Origin: an uncultured Pelagibacteraceae bacterium
Lineage (GTDB): Bacteria; Pseudomonadota; Alphaproteobacteria; Pelagibacterales; Pelagibacteraceae
Assembly: GCA_902602655.1 (NCBI GenBank)
Contig: CACKRM010000002.1
Span: 1 to 64,000 of the forward strand
Length of the DNA stretch: 64,000 bases
Direction of reading: 5' to 3'
Position 1 is the first letter of the stretch. Each line of letters opens with the position of its first letter. The position numbers and the translations under genes are program-made. A model generated the notes under the pieces. The model was not told the DNA's origin. It saw only the letters and a list, made by a program, of their open reading frames with translations, and did no database searches. Positions 46,164 through 54,911 of the stretch are shown in pieces.

Positions 46164-46774
46164 TTTTTTTCTCCAGGCCACTCACCTTTTTTTGATGCCC
46201 AATAACTTTTTAATAATTCTGAGATGCCTTGTATTAGAAGAAAAACTATTCCAATTAATAAACAAGTTTTAATTGGCCACATATATGGCATCCAAGTTGT
46301 ATCCATTCCTCTCTCTCCTCGAGATATAGACTCCCCTACATAACCGATAGTCATATAAAGAAATACTAATAATCCAGGAAAATAAAATATGATATATAGC
46401 CAGAAATCTATTAACCCTTGGTTTTTAACTTTAAAATTTCTATATAAAAAATCTGCTCTTATATGTACTCCTCTTGAAAGCGCGTAACCTGCGCCTAGCA
46501 TAAATAATGCTCCGTATAAAAATCTACTTATATCGTAAGCCCATATTGTGGGTGCTAGAAACAATTTTCTCATTATGACTTCATAAGTCATTGCCAAAAT
46601 TAAAGGCATTAATATCCAACAAACTACATTTCCAACTATTTTACTAAATCTATCAATCGATACGATAGTTTTTGACATCCAAGAAGGCATATCAGGAGGC
46701 ATTTTGCTTACGCCACCACGTCTTTCGGCTATCATTTCGTCTGAAATATCAAGTTTTGATGATTTGTTAGTCAT
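46160..46774 (-). CDS. TRAP transporter small permease (DctQ family)
   Basis: A 204-residue protein with four hydrophobic helices after a charged N-terminus; the first helix region FSKIVGNVVCWILMPLILAM and the RGVHIRADFLYR segment are characteristic of DctQ subunits. It pairs with the adjacent large permease to accept ligand from DctP. The N-terminal extension of about 35 residues (KLDISDEMIAERRGGVSK) is hydrophilic and of unknown purpose. Confidence 0.9.
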   Translation of the reverse strand: MTNKSSKLDISDEMIAERRGGVSKMPPDMPSWMSKTIVSIDRFSKIVGNVVCWILMPLILAMTYEVIMRKLFLAPTIWAYDISRFLYGALFMLGAGYALSRGVHIRADFLYRNFKVKNQGLIDFWLYIIFYFPGLLVFLYMTIGYVGESISRGERGMDTTWMPYMWPIKTCLLIGIVFLLIQGISELLKSYWASKKGEWPGEKK

Positions 46775-46792
46775 AATTTAATTTTAAAAAAC

Positions 46793-46819
46793 TAGAGCGG
46801 ACTTAAAAAGTCCGCTCTA
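46793..46819 (-). terminator. terminator between dctP and dctQM
   Basis: 12-base-pair stem TAGAGCGGACTT / AAGTCCGCTCTA around an AAA loop, followed on the minus strand after two bases by a T6 run (46791-46786). It lies 21 bases after the dctP stop and 18 before dctQ, and should lower read-through, as the tauA-tauB terminator does. Confidence 0.9.
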
Positions 46820-46840
46820 TTTATTTTATAGTTTATTTTA

Positions 46841-47935
46841 TTACTTTAATGTCGCTGCGTGAGCCATACCTAGCTTAGCATTTGACATTTGAGCACCTGC
46901 CCAGAAAGGAACAGCTATATCAGCAAACTCTTTCATAGAGTCATAAACTTCTGCAAAAAATTTGTTATCTTTAGCATTTTTATTCAAAGTTTTCTTTGCT
47001 GCTGCCATATATTCCTTAAAGTAGTCTGTTGGAGTATCTTCAAGAATTACTCCGTGCTTAGTAGTTAATTCTCTTAAAGCTTTTCCATTTTCATAGATTC
47101 TATAGCTTAGAGATTTAGCCAATGAAGCGTTAGCAGCTACTTCAAGAGATTTTTTCTCATGAGCAGTCATTTTATTATAAGTTTTTCCAGTAATATAAAA
47201 ATCAGCATTTACCACTACTTGGTGTAAACCTTGTAGATAGTAGTGTTTTAATACCTTCTGAAAACCAAATGTTAAATCAGGTTTAGGGCAACACCACTCT
47301 GCTGCATCGATTGTACCTGCTTGTAGAGCTGGCAGAATATCTCCACCACCCATCGCTACAGATGCAATACCGATATCTTTATATGTTTGACCAGGTATTC
47401 CTGGAGGTGTTCTGAATTTATATTTTCTAAAGTCAGCCATGTTTTTAATTGGTTTTGGAAACCATCCTAAAGCTTCTGGTCCAACTGGTTGAAGCATAAA
47501 TCCTTTAATGTCTCTTCCCATTTCTTTCCAAAGACGGTCGTATAACTCTTTACCACCACCGTATTGAAACCAAGATAAGAAGGCTAGGTTATCTATACCT
47601 ACTCCGCCGCCTGCTACTGGAGATCCAAATAACATGGCCGCAGGATGATCGCCTGACCAGTAGTGTGTCCAAGCAAATCCACAGTCAATTAATCCTTTGT
47701 CAACTGCGTCTAACGTTTCTTTTACTCCTACAACAGCTCCCGCTGGTAAAATTTCAAATTTTAATGAACCATCAGTAAGCGCTGTTACAGTGTCAGTAAA
47801 GTCCTTTAACATTTTAACTTCATCAGCTTTAGTGTTAAGAACGGTCTGACATTTTAATGTTTTAGCATTTGCAGTACCCATTGAAAATCCAACAAATACA
47901 GCCAAACTCAAAACAACAGTTAATAATTTTTTCAT
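46841..47935 (-). CDS. TRAP transporter substrate-binding protein (DctP family)
   Basis: A 364-residue periplasmic ligand-binding protein. Signal peptide MKKLLTVVLSLAVFVGFSMG ending ANA-KT, then the DctP fold: FEILPAGAVVGVKETLDAV, the ligand-carboxylate arginine region KYKFRTPPGIPGQ and TIDAAEWCCPKPDLTFGF. The WCCPKPD text recalls the YaaA/alpha-keto acid subgroup of DctP proteins, so the ligand is not certain to be DHPS. First gene of the operon with dctQ, dctM, hpsN, SDR and FkbM; highly expressed gene expected. Confidence 0.92.
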   Translation of the reverse strand: MKKLLTVVLSLAVFVGFSMGTANAKTLKCQTVLNTKADEVKMLKDFTDTVTALTDGSLKFEILPAGAVVGVKETLDAVDKGLIDCGFAWTHYWSGDHPAAMLFGSPVAGGGVGIDNLAFLSWFQYGGGKELYDRLWKEMGRDIKGFMLQPVGPEALGWFPKPIKNMADFRKYKFRTPPGIPGQTYKDIGIASVAMGGGDILPALQAGTIDAAEWCCPKPDLTFGFQKVLKHYYLQGLHQVVVNADFYITGKTYNKMTAHEKKSLEVAANASLAKSLSYRIYENGKALRELTTKHGVILEDTPTDYFKEYMAAAKKTLNKNAKDNKFFAEVYDSMKEFADIAVPFWAGAQMSNAKLGMAHAATLK

Positions 47936-48072
47936 TATTCCCCCGTTTTATTATTGATAAAAAATAATTAAACCTCTTTAGAAAATCAGAGTCAAATAAT
48001 AGTATTAAAACTATAGGTTGAATTTCAAGCATTGGCAATTAAGTGTTTTAGACCTATAAGGTATATTTATCT
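47936..48072. promoter_or_regulatory. divergent promoter region dctP / GMC oxidoreductase
   Basis: A 137-base spacer between two operons. It has an imperfect inverted pair TATAGGT (about 48014-48020) and ACCTATA (about 48052-48058), and a smaller TTGAATTTCAA palindrome between them. These are candidate sites for control of the DHPS operon. No promoter hexamers can be singled out by eye. Confidence 0.4.
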
Positions 48073-49680
48073 ATGGAAGATTTTGATTACATAATAATTG
48101 GAGCTGGTTCTGCAGGATGTGTTTTATCGAATAGGTTAACAGCTAATAAAAAAAACAAGGTTCTTTTATTAGAAGCCGGAGGTAAAGATACTTATCCGTG
48201 GATTCATATTCCAGTTGGTTATTATAAGACTATGCATAATCCAAAAGTTGATTGGTGTTTCCGAACTGAAAAAGACGAAACTATGAATAACAGATCTATT
48301 CCTTATCCTAGAGGAAAAACTCTCGGAGGAAGCTCTTCTATTAATGGATTGCTTTGGATCAGGGGCCAAAGTAATGATTATGATAACTGGAGACAACAAG
48401 GAAATTCTGGATGGGGATGGGATGATGTGCTTCCTTACTTTTTAAAATCAGAAAATAATGAATTGGGGAAAAGTGAATTTCATAATGATAAAGGGCCAAT
48501 TACTGTAACTAATAAAAAAATTAATTTAAAAATGTTAGAAGAATTTTTAAATGCTGCTGAAGAGTTTGGCATTCCAAAAACTAAAGATTTTAACACTGGT
48601 GACAATTTTGGAATTGGATACTTTCAATTTACTACAAGTCGTCAAAGTTTTTTAAAGTTACGATGCAGCGCAGCAAAAGGATATTTGAATCCTATTAAAA
48701 AAAGATCAAATCTAAAAATTACTGTAAATGTTCATGTACAAAGAATAAATTTTGAAGGAAAAAAAGCTGTTAGTGTTAGTTTTTATATTAATGGAGAATT
48801 AAAAACTGTTAAAGCAAATAAAGAAATTTTGCTTTCAGCTGGATCGGTTGGTTCACCTCATATTTTGCAAGTGTCTGGCATTGGTGATGAAAAAAAATTA
48901 AAAAAACATGGAATTAACGTCGTTCATGAATTGAAGGGTGTTGGAAAAAATTTACAAGACCATTTAATGTTTAGACCTGTCTACAAAGTTAAAAATTTAA
49001 AATCTCTGAATGGTAAGATTAATAGTCTGTTTGGAAATTTTTTAATAGGTTTAGAATATATTTTCAATCAAAGCGGACCTATGACGATGGGAGCAAGTCA
49101 AGTTTGTGGTTTTCTAAAAAGTGATTCTTCAAGAGCAACTCCAAATTTACAATTCCACGTTCAACCTATTAGTACAGACATATTAGGTGCCACTAAAATG
49201 CATGACTTTGATGGTATTACTCCTACTATTGCAAATATAAGGCCTACAAGTAGAGGAGAAATAAATATCATAAGTAAGGATACAAGAGATAATCCAAAAA
49301 TTAAAATGAACTACTTGTCTACACAAGAAGATAGAGATGTTGCAGCGAAAGGTTTGAAAATTGTCAGAAAAATAATGTTAGAAACAGAGGCTTTTAAAAA
49401 ATATCAACCTGAAGAGTATAGGCCTGGAATACACATTACAGATAATGAAGAGTTAGTTAAGGCTGGAAGTGAACATACTCAAACAATCTTTCATCCAGTT
49501 GGAACATGTAAAATGGGTAGTGGAGACGAATCAGTAGTTGATGAAAAATTAAAGGTTAGAGGATTAAAAAATTTAAGAGTTGTTGATGCTTCAATTATGC
49601 CAAATATTACTTCTGGCAACACTAACGCACCAACTATAATGATTGCTGAAAAGGCATCAGACATGATACTGAGTGAATAG
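48073..49680 (+). CDS. GMC-family FAD-dependent alcohol dehydrogenase
   Basis: A 535-residue glucose-methanol-choline oxidoreductase. FAD-binding start FDYIIIGAGSAGCVLSNRL, the GMC signature GKTLGGSSSINGLLWIRG, AGSVGSPHILQVSGIG, and the C-terminal active-site His/Asn region HPVGTCKMG to SGNTNAPTIMIAEK. Close to choline dehydrogenase/AlkJ-like enzymes acting on primary alcohols. It starts divergent to the DHPS TRAP operon, so a role on a sulfonated alcohol is possible, but choline or other alcohols fit as well. Two bases before the TerC-family gene. Confidence 0.88.
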   Translation: MEDFDYIIIGAGSAGCVLSNRLTANKKNKVLLLEAGGKDTYPWIHIPVGYYKTMHNPKVDWCFRTEKDETMNNRSIPYPRGKTLGGSSSINGLLWIRGQSNDYDNWRQQGNSGWGWDDVLPYFLKSENNELGKSEFHNDKGPITVTNKKINLKMLEEFLNAAEEFGIPKTKDFNTGDNFGIGYFQFTTSRQSFLKLRCSAAKGYLNPIKKRSNLKITVNVHVQRINFEGKKAVSVSFYINGELKTVKANKEILLSAGSVGSPHILQVSGIGDEKKLKKHGINVVHELKGVGKNLQDHLMFRPVYKVKNLKSLNGKINSLFGNFLIGLEYIFNQSGPMTMGASQVCGFLKSDSSRATPNLQFHVQPISTDILGATKMHDFDGITPTIANIRPTSRGEINIISKDTRDNPKIKMNYLSTQEDRDVAAKGLKIVRKIMLETEAFKKYQPEEYRPGIHITDNEELVKAGSEHTQTIFHPVGTCKMGSGDESVVDEKLKVRGLKNLRVVDASIMPNITSGNTNAPTIMIAEKASDMILSE

Positions 49681-49682
49681 AC

Positions 49683-50258
49683 ATGTCAGAACAAATAATA
49701 ATATTTTCACAAATTGTTTTTATTGATCTTGTTTTAGCAGGTGACAATGCAATCATTATTGGAATGGTTGCCTCAAAATTTCCTCCTGCACAAAGAAAAA
49801 AAGTAATTTTTTGGGGTATAGGTGGAGCTGTAGTTTTAAGAATAATTTTGACTTTGTTAACAGCTTATCTGCTTCAAATTACAGGATTAAGATTAATCGG
49901 GGGAATTCTTTTACTCTACATAGTTTACAAACTTTATGTGGATGTCATTAAAAATGCAGATACCAGCAATAAGGATATTAAAGTGGATAACTCAAGTTTA
50001 TTAAAAGCTATTTGGACAGTTTTACTTGCAGATTTTACAATGAGTTTAGATAATGTTTTAGGTGTAGCTGGTGCAGCAGGACATCATTATCATTTATTAA
50101 TTTTTGGACTAGTTTTATCAATAATTTTGATGGCAGTTGCAGCTAATTTGATATCAAATTGGATTAAAAAATATAAGTGGATTGCCTGGGTTGGTTTATT
50201 AGCTATATTAATAGTGGCAATTGATTTAATTTATACTGATATAAAATTAATTATTTAA
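49683..50258 (+). CDS. TerC-family integral membrane protein
   Basis: A 191-residue, about six-helix membrane protein of the TerC/YjbE type. The paired acidic motifs DLVLAGDNAIIIG (near residue 15) and DFTMSLDNVLGVAG (near 120) are characteristic. Members influence metal ion (manganese, tellurite) homeostasis or protein export-linked metalation. The gene lies in the GMC-TerC-SDR-M23 run with gaps of 2 and 7 bases; manganese supply to exported enzymes is a speculative link. Confidence 0.88.
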   Translation: MSEQIIIFSQIVFIDLVLAGDNAIIIGMVASKFPPAQRKKVIFWGIGGAVVLRIILTLLTAYLLQITGLRLIGGILLLYIVYKLYVDVIKNADTSNKDIKVDNSSLLKAIWTVLLADFTMSLDNVLGVAGAAGHHYHLLIFGLVLSIILMAVAANLISNWIKKYKWIAWVGLLAILIVAIDLIYTDIKLII

Positions 50259-50265
50259 ATATAAA

Positions 50266-51033
50266 ATGTACTTAAAAAAATACAATTTAAAAAATAAAGT
50301 TGCAGTGATCACTGGCGCTGGAAAAGGATTGGGCAAAGCTTGTGCTATAGCATTTGCAGAAGCAGGCTCTAATATAGTTATTATAAGCAGAACTCAAAAA
50401 GATTTAAATCAAGTTTCTAAAATAGTTAAAAAGCTTAAAGTTAAATGCAAAAGTTACGTGTGTGATCTCACAGACTACAAGCAAACTGAGTTTATAGTAA
50501 ACAAAATTCCAAAGATAGATATTTTAGTAAATAATGCAGGAACAAATTTTCCTGAACATTTTACAAAAGTGAAAAGATCAAACATGGAATATATGGTCAA
50601 GATTAATAACGTTGCTGCCTTCAATTTTGCTCAACTTTGCACACTCAAAATGCTAAAAGCAAAAAATAGAAAAAAAATAGGTGGAGCTATCATAAATATG
50701 TCCTCACAAATGGGACATGTTGGTGGTCCAATTAGAAGTGTTTACAATATGAACAAACATGGTTTGGAAGGACTTACAAAAGGTATGGCTATTGATTTAG
50801 CTAAATATAATATCAGGGTTAATTCTGTTTGCCCAACTTTTGTCGTCACACCACTGACTTCAAAGTTTTTAAAAAATAAGTCTTTTAAAAAAGAAACTTT
50901 AAACAATATTCCCCTTGGCAGGTTTGCAGAAATGTCGGAAATTGCCTCTACTGTTGTATTTCTTGCATCAGATGCTGCTTCTATGATAACAGGTACTTCA
51001 TTATTGGTTGATGGTGGATGGACAGCAAAATAA
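50266..51033 (+). CDS. short-chain dehydrogenase (gluconate 5-dehydrogenase-like)
   Basis: A 255-residue classical SDR: TGAGKGLGKACAIAFAEAG, LVNNAGTNF, catalytic serine in NMSSQMGHVGG and YNMNKHG (YxxxK), with GTSLLVDGGWTAK at the C-terminus. Resembles glucose/gluconate dehydrogenases and 3-oxoacyl-ACP reductases. No substrate is certain; position next to GMC oxidoreductase suggests sequential oxidation of an alcohol. The M23 gene starts 16 bases before its end. Confidence 0.85.
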   Translation: MYLKKYNLKNKVAVITGAGKGLGKACAIAFAEAGSNIVIISRTQKDLNQVSKIVKKLKVKCKSYVCDLTDYKQTEFIVNKIPKIDILVNNAGTNFPEHFTKVKRSNMEYMVKINNVAAFNFAQLCTLKMLKAKNRKKIGGAIINMSSQMGHVGGPIRSVYNMNKHGLEGLTKGMAIDLAKYNIRVNSVCPTFVVTPLTSKFLKNKSFKKETLNNIPLGRFAEMSEIASTVVFLASDAASMITGTSLLVDGGWTAK

Positions 51034-51824
51034 TAAAAATAATATTAATTTATTTTTTTCTTTTTTCAAATACTTCAGGAACTGAATTTAAAGGTAAATT
51101 TGAACAAGGTTCATTTATTTTAGGTAAAACTGAACCAGGTTCAAAAGTATTTGTTGATAACAGAGTGGTAAGAGTCTCTCAAGGTGGCTTTTTTGTATTT
51201 GGTTTAGACCGGGATCGAAAGAATGATATTTTAATAAGAATCATTAAAGATAAAAATATTAAAGTTATTGAAAAAAAAGTTTTTAAAAGAAAATATAAGA
51301 TTCAAAGAATAGATGGTCTGCCAGAAAAAAAAGTTACTCCACCAAAAGAAGTTTATGATCGGATAAAGAGAGAAAATAAACTAATTGGAGATGCAAGGTC
51401 AATAAATAGTAATTTGTCATTTTTTAAAAAAAAATTTATTAAACCAATAGATAATGCAATTGTAACTGGAGTTTATGGAAGTCAAAGAATATTGAATGGA
51501 AAACCGAAGTGGCCTCACTATGGAATTGACTTCGCGGCTAAAGAAGGGACTAAAATAAAAGCAATGTTAGACGGAACAGTTACCATGGTTGAGCCTGATT
51601 TATTTTATACTGGTGGCACTTTAATATTCGATCATGGTCATGGAATTTCAACATTATATATGCACATGAAAGATATCTACGTTAAAAAAGGTCAAAAAGT
51701 AAAACAAGGAGAAATAATTGGAACAGTTGGTTCAACTGGAAGATCTACTGGACCTCATTTGGACGTTAGACTTAATTGGTTTGACGTAAGATTAGATCCT
51801 GCAACAGTTTTGAACTTAAATTGA
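51018..51824 (+). CDS. M23-family metallopeptidase (LytM-like)
   Basis: A 268-residue exported protein with a signal-like N-terminus (IIKIILIYFFLFSNTSG) and a C-terminal LytM domain acting on peptidoglycan cross-links. Zinc motif HYGIDF (HxxxD) is seen, the middle histidine is in LYMHMK, but the last motif, normally HLH, reads GPHLDVRLNW, with Asp where the zinc-binding His should be. I recall the same HLD in other alphaproteobacterial members, so it may be a subfamily trait. Overlaps the SDR gene by 16 bases. Confidence 0.87.
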   Translation: MDSKIIKIILIYFFLFSNTSGTEFKGKFEQGSFILGKTEPGSKVFVDNRVVRVSQGGFFVFGLDRDRKNDILIRIIKDKNIKVIEKKVFKRKYKIQRIDGLPEKKVTPPKEVYDRIKRENKLIGDARSINSNLSFFKKKFIKPIDNAIVTGVYGSQRILNGKPKWPHYGIDFAAKEGTKIKAMLDGTVTMVEPDLFYTGGTLIFDHGHGISTLYMHMKDIYVKKGQKVKQGEIIGTVGSTGRSTGPHLDVRLNWFDVRLDPATVLNLN

Positions 51825-51841
51825 TTTTGATTATTTTATAA

Positions 51842-52732
51842 CTACTTGTAATAGAGAAATGAAAAATTACCTAATTTTAAACCTATTGTAAAAAAATTTG
51901 GAAAATTAATTTTTTTTTTAAAAACAGCCATTATTAGATGTTTTAATAAAAATCCAAAATTAAAAAAATTAACTGTTTTTTTTATAAATTTTTTATTACA
52001 TTTTAATTTTAAGAATGCTTTATTAATGGTTGTTGGATTGAATAGATGTGGGTGTTGTAAACGATAAGCAGGCCATCTATTTCCTAAAATCTTTGCCATC
52101 ACAGATTTTTCATCATGAACTACACCATATATAAAACCTCCTTTTTTCAATTTATTTTTCAATATTTTTAAAAATCTTAAAAAATTAGGAACATGATCAA
52201 AAACATGAATTGCTACTATCAGATCAAATTTTTCATTTTTAGGAACTTTTTTTATATCGTTGTAAACTTTATTTGTTAAGGACTTAAGTTTTTTATGCAT
52301 TCTTTTATTGGGCTCAACTACAATAGACTTTACTTTTGGATTAGTTTTTTTTACCAAGCTTAAAAAATTACCGTTATCAGCCCCTATTTCCAAAAATTTT
52401 AAATCTTTTTTTTTATATAATATATCTTTAAGTTGATTTAGATATCCGTTTTTTGTTTTAATATCATTTTGAACATCTTCACCTGAATGAACATTGTCAC
52501 TCATATCAGAATAAAGATGTTTTAACATTTTTTCTTTTAAAAAAATTTTATTAGTTAAAAGACCACATTGGCATCTATGATAAGGAAAAAAAATTCTCTC
52601 ACTCTGAAAAATAGTCCATAATTTTTTTCTAATTTTTAAAGACTTTAATGGATCTATATCTGGTTTTATAATAGCTTCGTTTTTAATATTTGATTTACAA
52701 ATTGGGCAGTTTTGAATTTTAAAATCTTTCAT
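51842..52732 (-). CDS. class I methyltransferase with N-terminal cysteine cluster
   Basis: A 296-residue protein. The N-terminus has CPICKS and a later CQCG, a probable zinc-binding pair as in the sugar C-methyltransferase group. The SAM-binding core follows: LKFLEIGADNGNFLSLV, IVVEPNKRM, FDLIVAIHVFDHV and GFIYGVVHDE. Similar proteins are found in O-antigen and other glycan loci. It is a lone gene ending convergent with the M23 gene, 32 bases from xsc. Substrate unknown. Confidence 0.8.
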   Translation of the reverse strand: MKDFKIQNCPICKSNIKNEAIIKPDIDPLKSLKIRKKLWTIFQSERIFFPYHRCQCGLLTNKIFLKEKMLKHLYSDMSDNVHSGEDVQNDIKTKNGYLNQLKDILYKKKDLKFLEIGADNGNFLSLVKKTNPKVKSIVVEPNKRMHKKLKSLTNKVYNDIKKVPKNEKFDLIVAIHVFDHVPNFLRFLKILKNKLKKGGFIYGVVHDEKSVMAKILGNRWPAYRLQHPHLFNPTTINKAFLKLKCNKKFIKKTVNFFNFGFLLKHLIMAVFKKKINFPNFFTIGLKLGNFSFLYYK

Positions 52733-52763
52733 TATTTACAGGTAGAATATTTCCTTAAATAAA

Positions 52764-54545
52764 TTAGTTTAAGCCTTTTTGAGGCTTCATATCCTCTTTT
52801 TTAATTCCTGCAACAGATACAGGTTTTTTCATTGCATCTCTTCTAAAAGGTTCGCCTAGTTCTTGGTTAAGAATAACTTCTATAAATGTGGTAATGCCTT
52901 TTTTTTGATCCTCACAAGATTTTTTAATTGCTTTTGTTGTTTCTTCCATAGTTTTGACTGTAACACCCTTTAAACCACATGCATCAGCTACTTTTGCGTA
53001 ACTTAACTTTGGATCAAGTTCAGTTCCTACAAAGTTATCATCGAACCATAAAATTGAATTTCTTTTTTCAGCTCCCCATTGATAGTTTCTAAATATCACC
53101 ATAGTTATTGCTGGCCATTCCTCTCTAGCACATGAGCTCATCTCATTCATGCTTATTCCAAACGCCCCATCTCCTGCAAAACCGATTACTGGTGTTTTTG
53201 GGCAACCAATTTTTGCACCTAGAATTGCTGGAAAACCATAACCACATGGCCCAAATAATCCTGGAGCAAGATATTTTCTTCCTTTCTCAAAAGTTGGATA
53301 GGCATTACCTATTGCACAGTTATTTCCTATGTCACTTGACATGATTACATCCTCAGGCATTCCAGCTTGAATAGCTCTCCAAGCTTGTCTTGGTGATAAT
53401 CGATCTTTATCTCGTTCCCTTGCTTCTTTATTCCAAACTGTTCCTGGATCATCTTCTTCGTGATCTAAGCTTGCAAGCATTTGTAGCCATGCAGATTTAG
53501 TTTGATGAATTAAATCTTTCCTTTTTTGTCTGTCTTTATCTCCAGCGTTTTTTGATAATTTTGATAAAAGTTGCTGGGATACTAATTTTGCATCACCGCA
53601 AATCCCTACAGTAACTTTTTTTGTTAAACCTATTCTATCAGAATTTAATTCTACTTGGATTATGTTTGCTTTTTTTGGCCAGTAATCAATACCATAACCT
53701 GGTAAAGTTGAGAATGGATTTAGTCTTGTTCCTAAAGCTAAAACTACATCAGCTTTTGAAATTAATTCCATTGCAGCTTTAGAACCATTGTAGCCTAAAG
53801 GTCCAACAGCCAAAGGATGGCTTCCTGGAAAACTATCATTATGTTGATATCCTGAGCAAACTGGAGCATCTAATTTTTCAGCAAGTTTTTTACAATCTTC
53901 TATAGCGTCTCCAATCACAACTCCTGCTCCAGAAAGTATTACTGGAAATTTAGAGTCTGACAATAGTTTTGCGGCTTTTTCAATTGCTGAACTACCACCT
54001 GCTTGTCTTTCAAGTCTGATAATCGGTGGAATTTCTATTTCAACAACTTGCGTCCAATAATCTCTTGGAACGTTAATCTGTGCTGGGGCTGAACCTCTAA
54101 TAGCTTTTTCAATAACTCGATTTAAAACTTCTGCAATTCTACTTGGGTCTCTAACTTCTTCTTGGTAACAAACCATATCTTTAAACAAATTCATCTGTTC
54201 TACTTCTTGAAATCCACCTTGTCCCATAGTCTTGTTTGCTGCCTGTGGAGTAACTAATAAAAGAGGAGTGTGGTTCCAGTAAGCTGTTTTTATTGGTGTG
54301 ACTAATCCAGTTATGCCTGGTCCATTTTGTGCAATAACCATTGACATTTTTCCGGTTGCTCTTGTATATCCATCTGCAATTAAACCGCCATTCGTCTCAT
54401 GGGCAACATCCCAAAAAGTAATTCCGGCTTTAGGAAATAAGTCAGAAATTGGCATGAAAGCTGAGCCTATAATTCCAAAAGCATGTTCTATACCATGCCT
54501 TTGAAGCACCTTAATAAAAGCTTCTTCTGTTGTCATTTTTCCCAT
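52764..54545 (-). CDS. xsc: sulfoacetaldehyde acetyltransferase
   Basis: Xsc, 593 residues, a thiamine-diphosphate enzyme splitting sulfoacetaldehyde with phosphate into acetyl phosphate and sulfite. The start MTTEEAFIKVLQRHGIEHAF, then WDVAHETNGGLIADGYTRA with the catalytic glutamate, MGQGGFQEVEQMNLF, and the thiamine site GFAGDGAFGISMNE with the matching Asn in FRNYQWGAEKRN are all close to characterised Xsc. It supplies sulfite to the Apr enzymes and acetyl phosphate to Pta. Divergent from suyAB across 74 bases. Confidence 0.97.
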   Translation of the reverse strand: MGKMTTEEAFIKVLQRHGIEHAFGIIGSAFMPISDLFPKAGITFWDVAHETNGGLIADGYTRATGKMSMVIAQNGPGITGLVTPIKTAYWNHTPLLLVTPQAANKTMGQGGFQEVEQMNLFKDMVCYQEEVRDPSRIAEVLNRVIEKAIRGSAPAQINVPRDYWTQVVEIEIPPIIRLERQAGGSSAIEKAAKLLSDSKFPVILSGAGVVIGDAIEDCKKLAEKLDAPVCSGYQHNDSFPGSHPLAVGPLGYNGSKAAMELISKADVVLALGTRLNPFSTLPGYGIDYWPKKANIIQVELNSDRIGLTKKVTVGICGDAKLVSQQLLSKLSKNAGDKDRQKRKDLIHQTKSAWLQMLASLDHEEDDPGTVWNKEARERDKDRLSPRQAWRAIQAGMPEDVIMSSDIGNNCAIGNAYPTFEKGRKYLAPGLFGPCGYGFPAILGAKIGCPKTPVIGFAGDGAFGISMNEMSSCAREEWPAITMVIFRNYQWGAEKRNSILWFDDNFVGTELDPKLSYAKVADACGLKGVTVKTMEETTKAIKKSCEDQKKGITTFIEVILNQELGEPFRRDAMKKPVSVAGIKKEDMKPQKGLN

Positions 54546-54619
54546 AAAAATTTCCTTAATTTTTTTTCTTATCTACCTTCCAATATATCAAAATTTAGTC
54601 TATATCCATTAAATACTTT
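54546..54619. promoter_or_regulatory. compact divergent promoter region xsc / suyA
   Basis: Only 74 bases separate the start codons of xsc and suyA, so their promoters must overlap or nearly so, allowing shared control by one operator. The region is T-rich with a CTATAT near 54600 that could serve as a suyA -10 box. No palindrome like the one at tpa/tauA is visible. Confidence 0.5.
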
Positions 54620-54907
54620 ATGTCACAGCCTGATCTAATAATACACGATGAAAAGGATAATGTTGGTGTCGTAGTTATTGAATCCACAAAAAAAGGTCAA
54701 GAATGTAGCGCTTGGATAATGGAAAATGATAAAACAATCAAAGTTAACTCAACAAATGAAGTTCCTTTAGGGCACAAAATTGCATTAAAAGATCTTAAAG
54801 AAGGTGATACAATTTTAAAATATGGTCACGATATCGGCAAAGTCGTTAAATCAATTAAAAAAGGTGAACATGTTCATGTTCATAATGTAAAAACAAAGAA
54901 ATGGTAA
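54620..54907 (+). CDS. suyA: sulfolactate sulfo-lyase, small subunit
   Basis: A 95-residue SAF-like domain protein of the UxaA family N-terminal type: QPDLIIHDEKDNVGVVVIES, the LGHKIALKDLKEGD segment with the KYGHDIG motif, and the His-rich HVHVHNVKTKK tail. With SuyB it forms (2R)-sulfolactate sulfo-lyase, eliminating sulfite to give pyruvate. Altronate dehydratase is the alternative for the family; small split subunits near xsc and apr genes favour SuyA. Five bases before suyB. Confidence 0.88.
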   Translation: MSQPDLIIHDEKDNVGVVVIESTKKGQECSAWIMENDKTIKVNSTNEVPLGHKIALKDLKEGDTILKYGHDIGKVVKSIKKGEHVHVHNVKTKKW

Positions 54908-54911
54908 TTAG

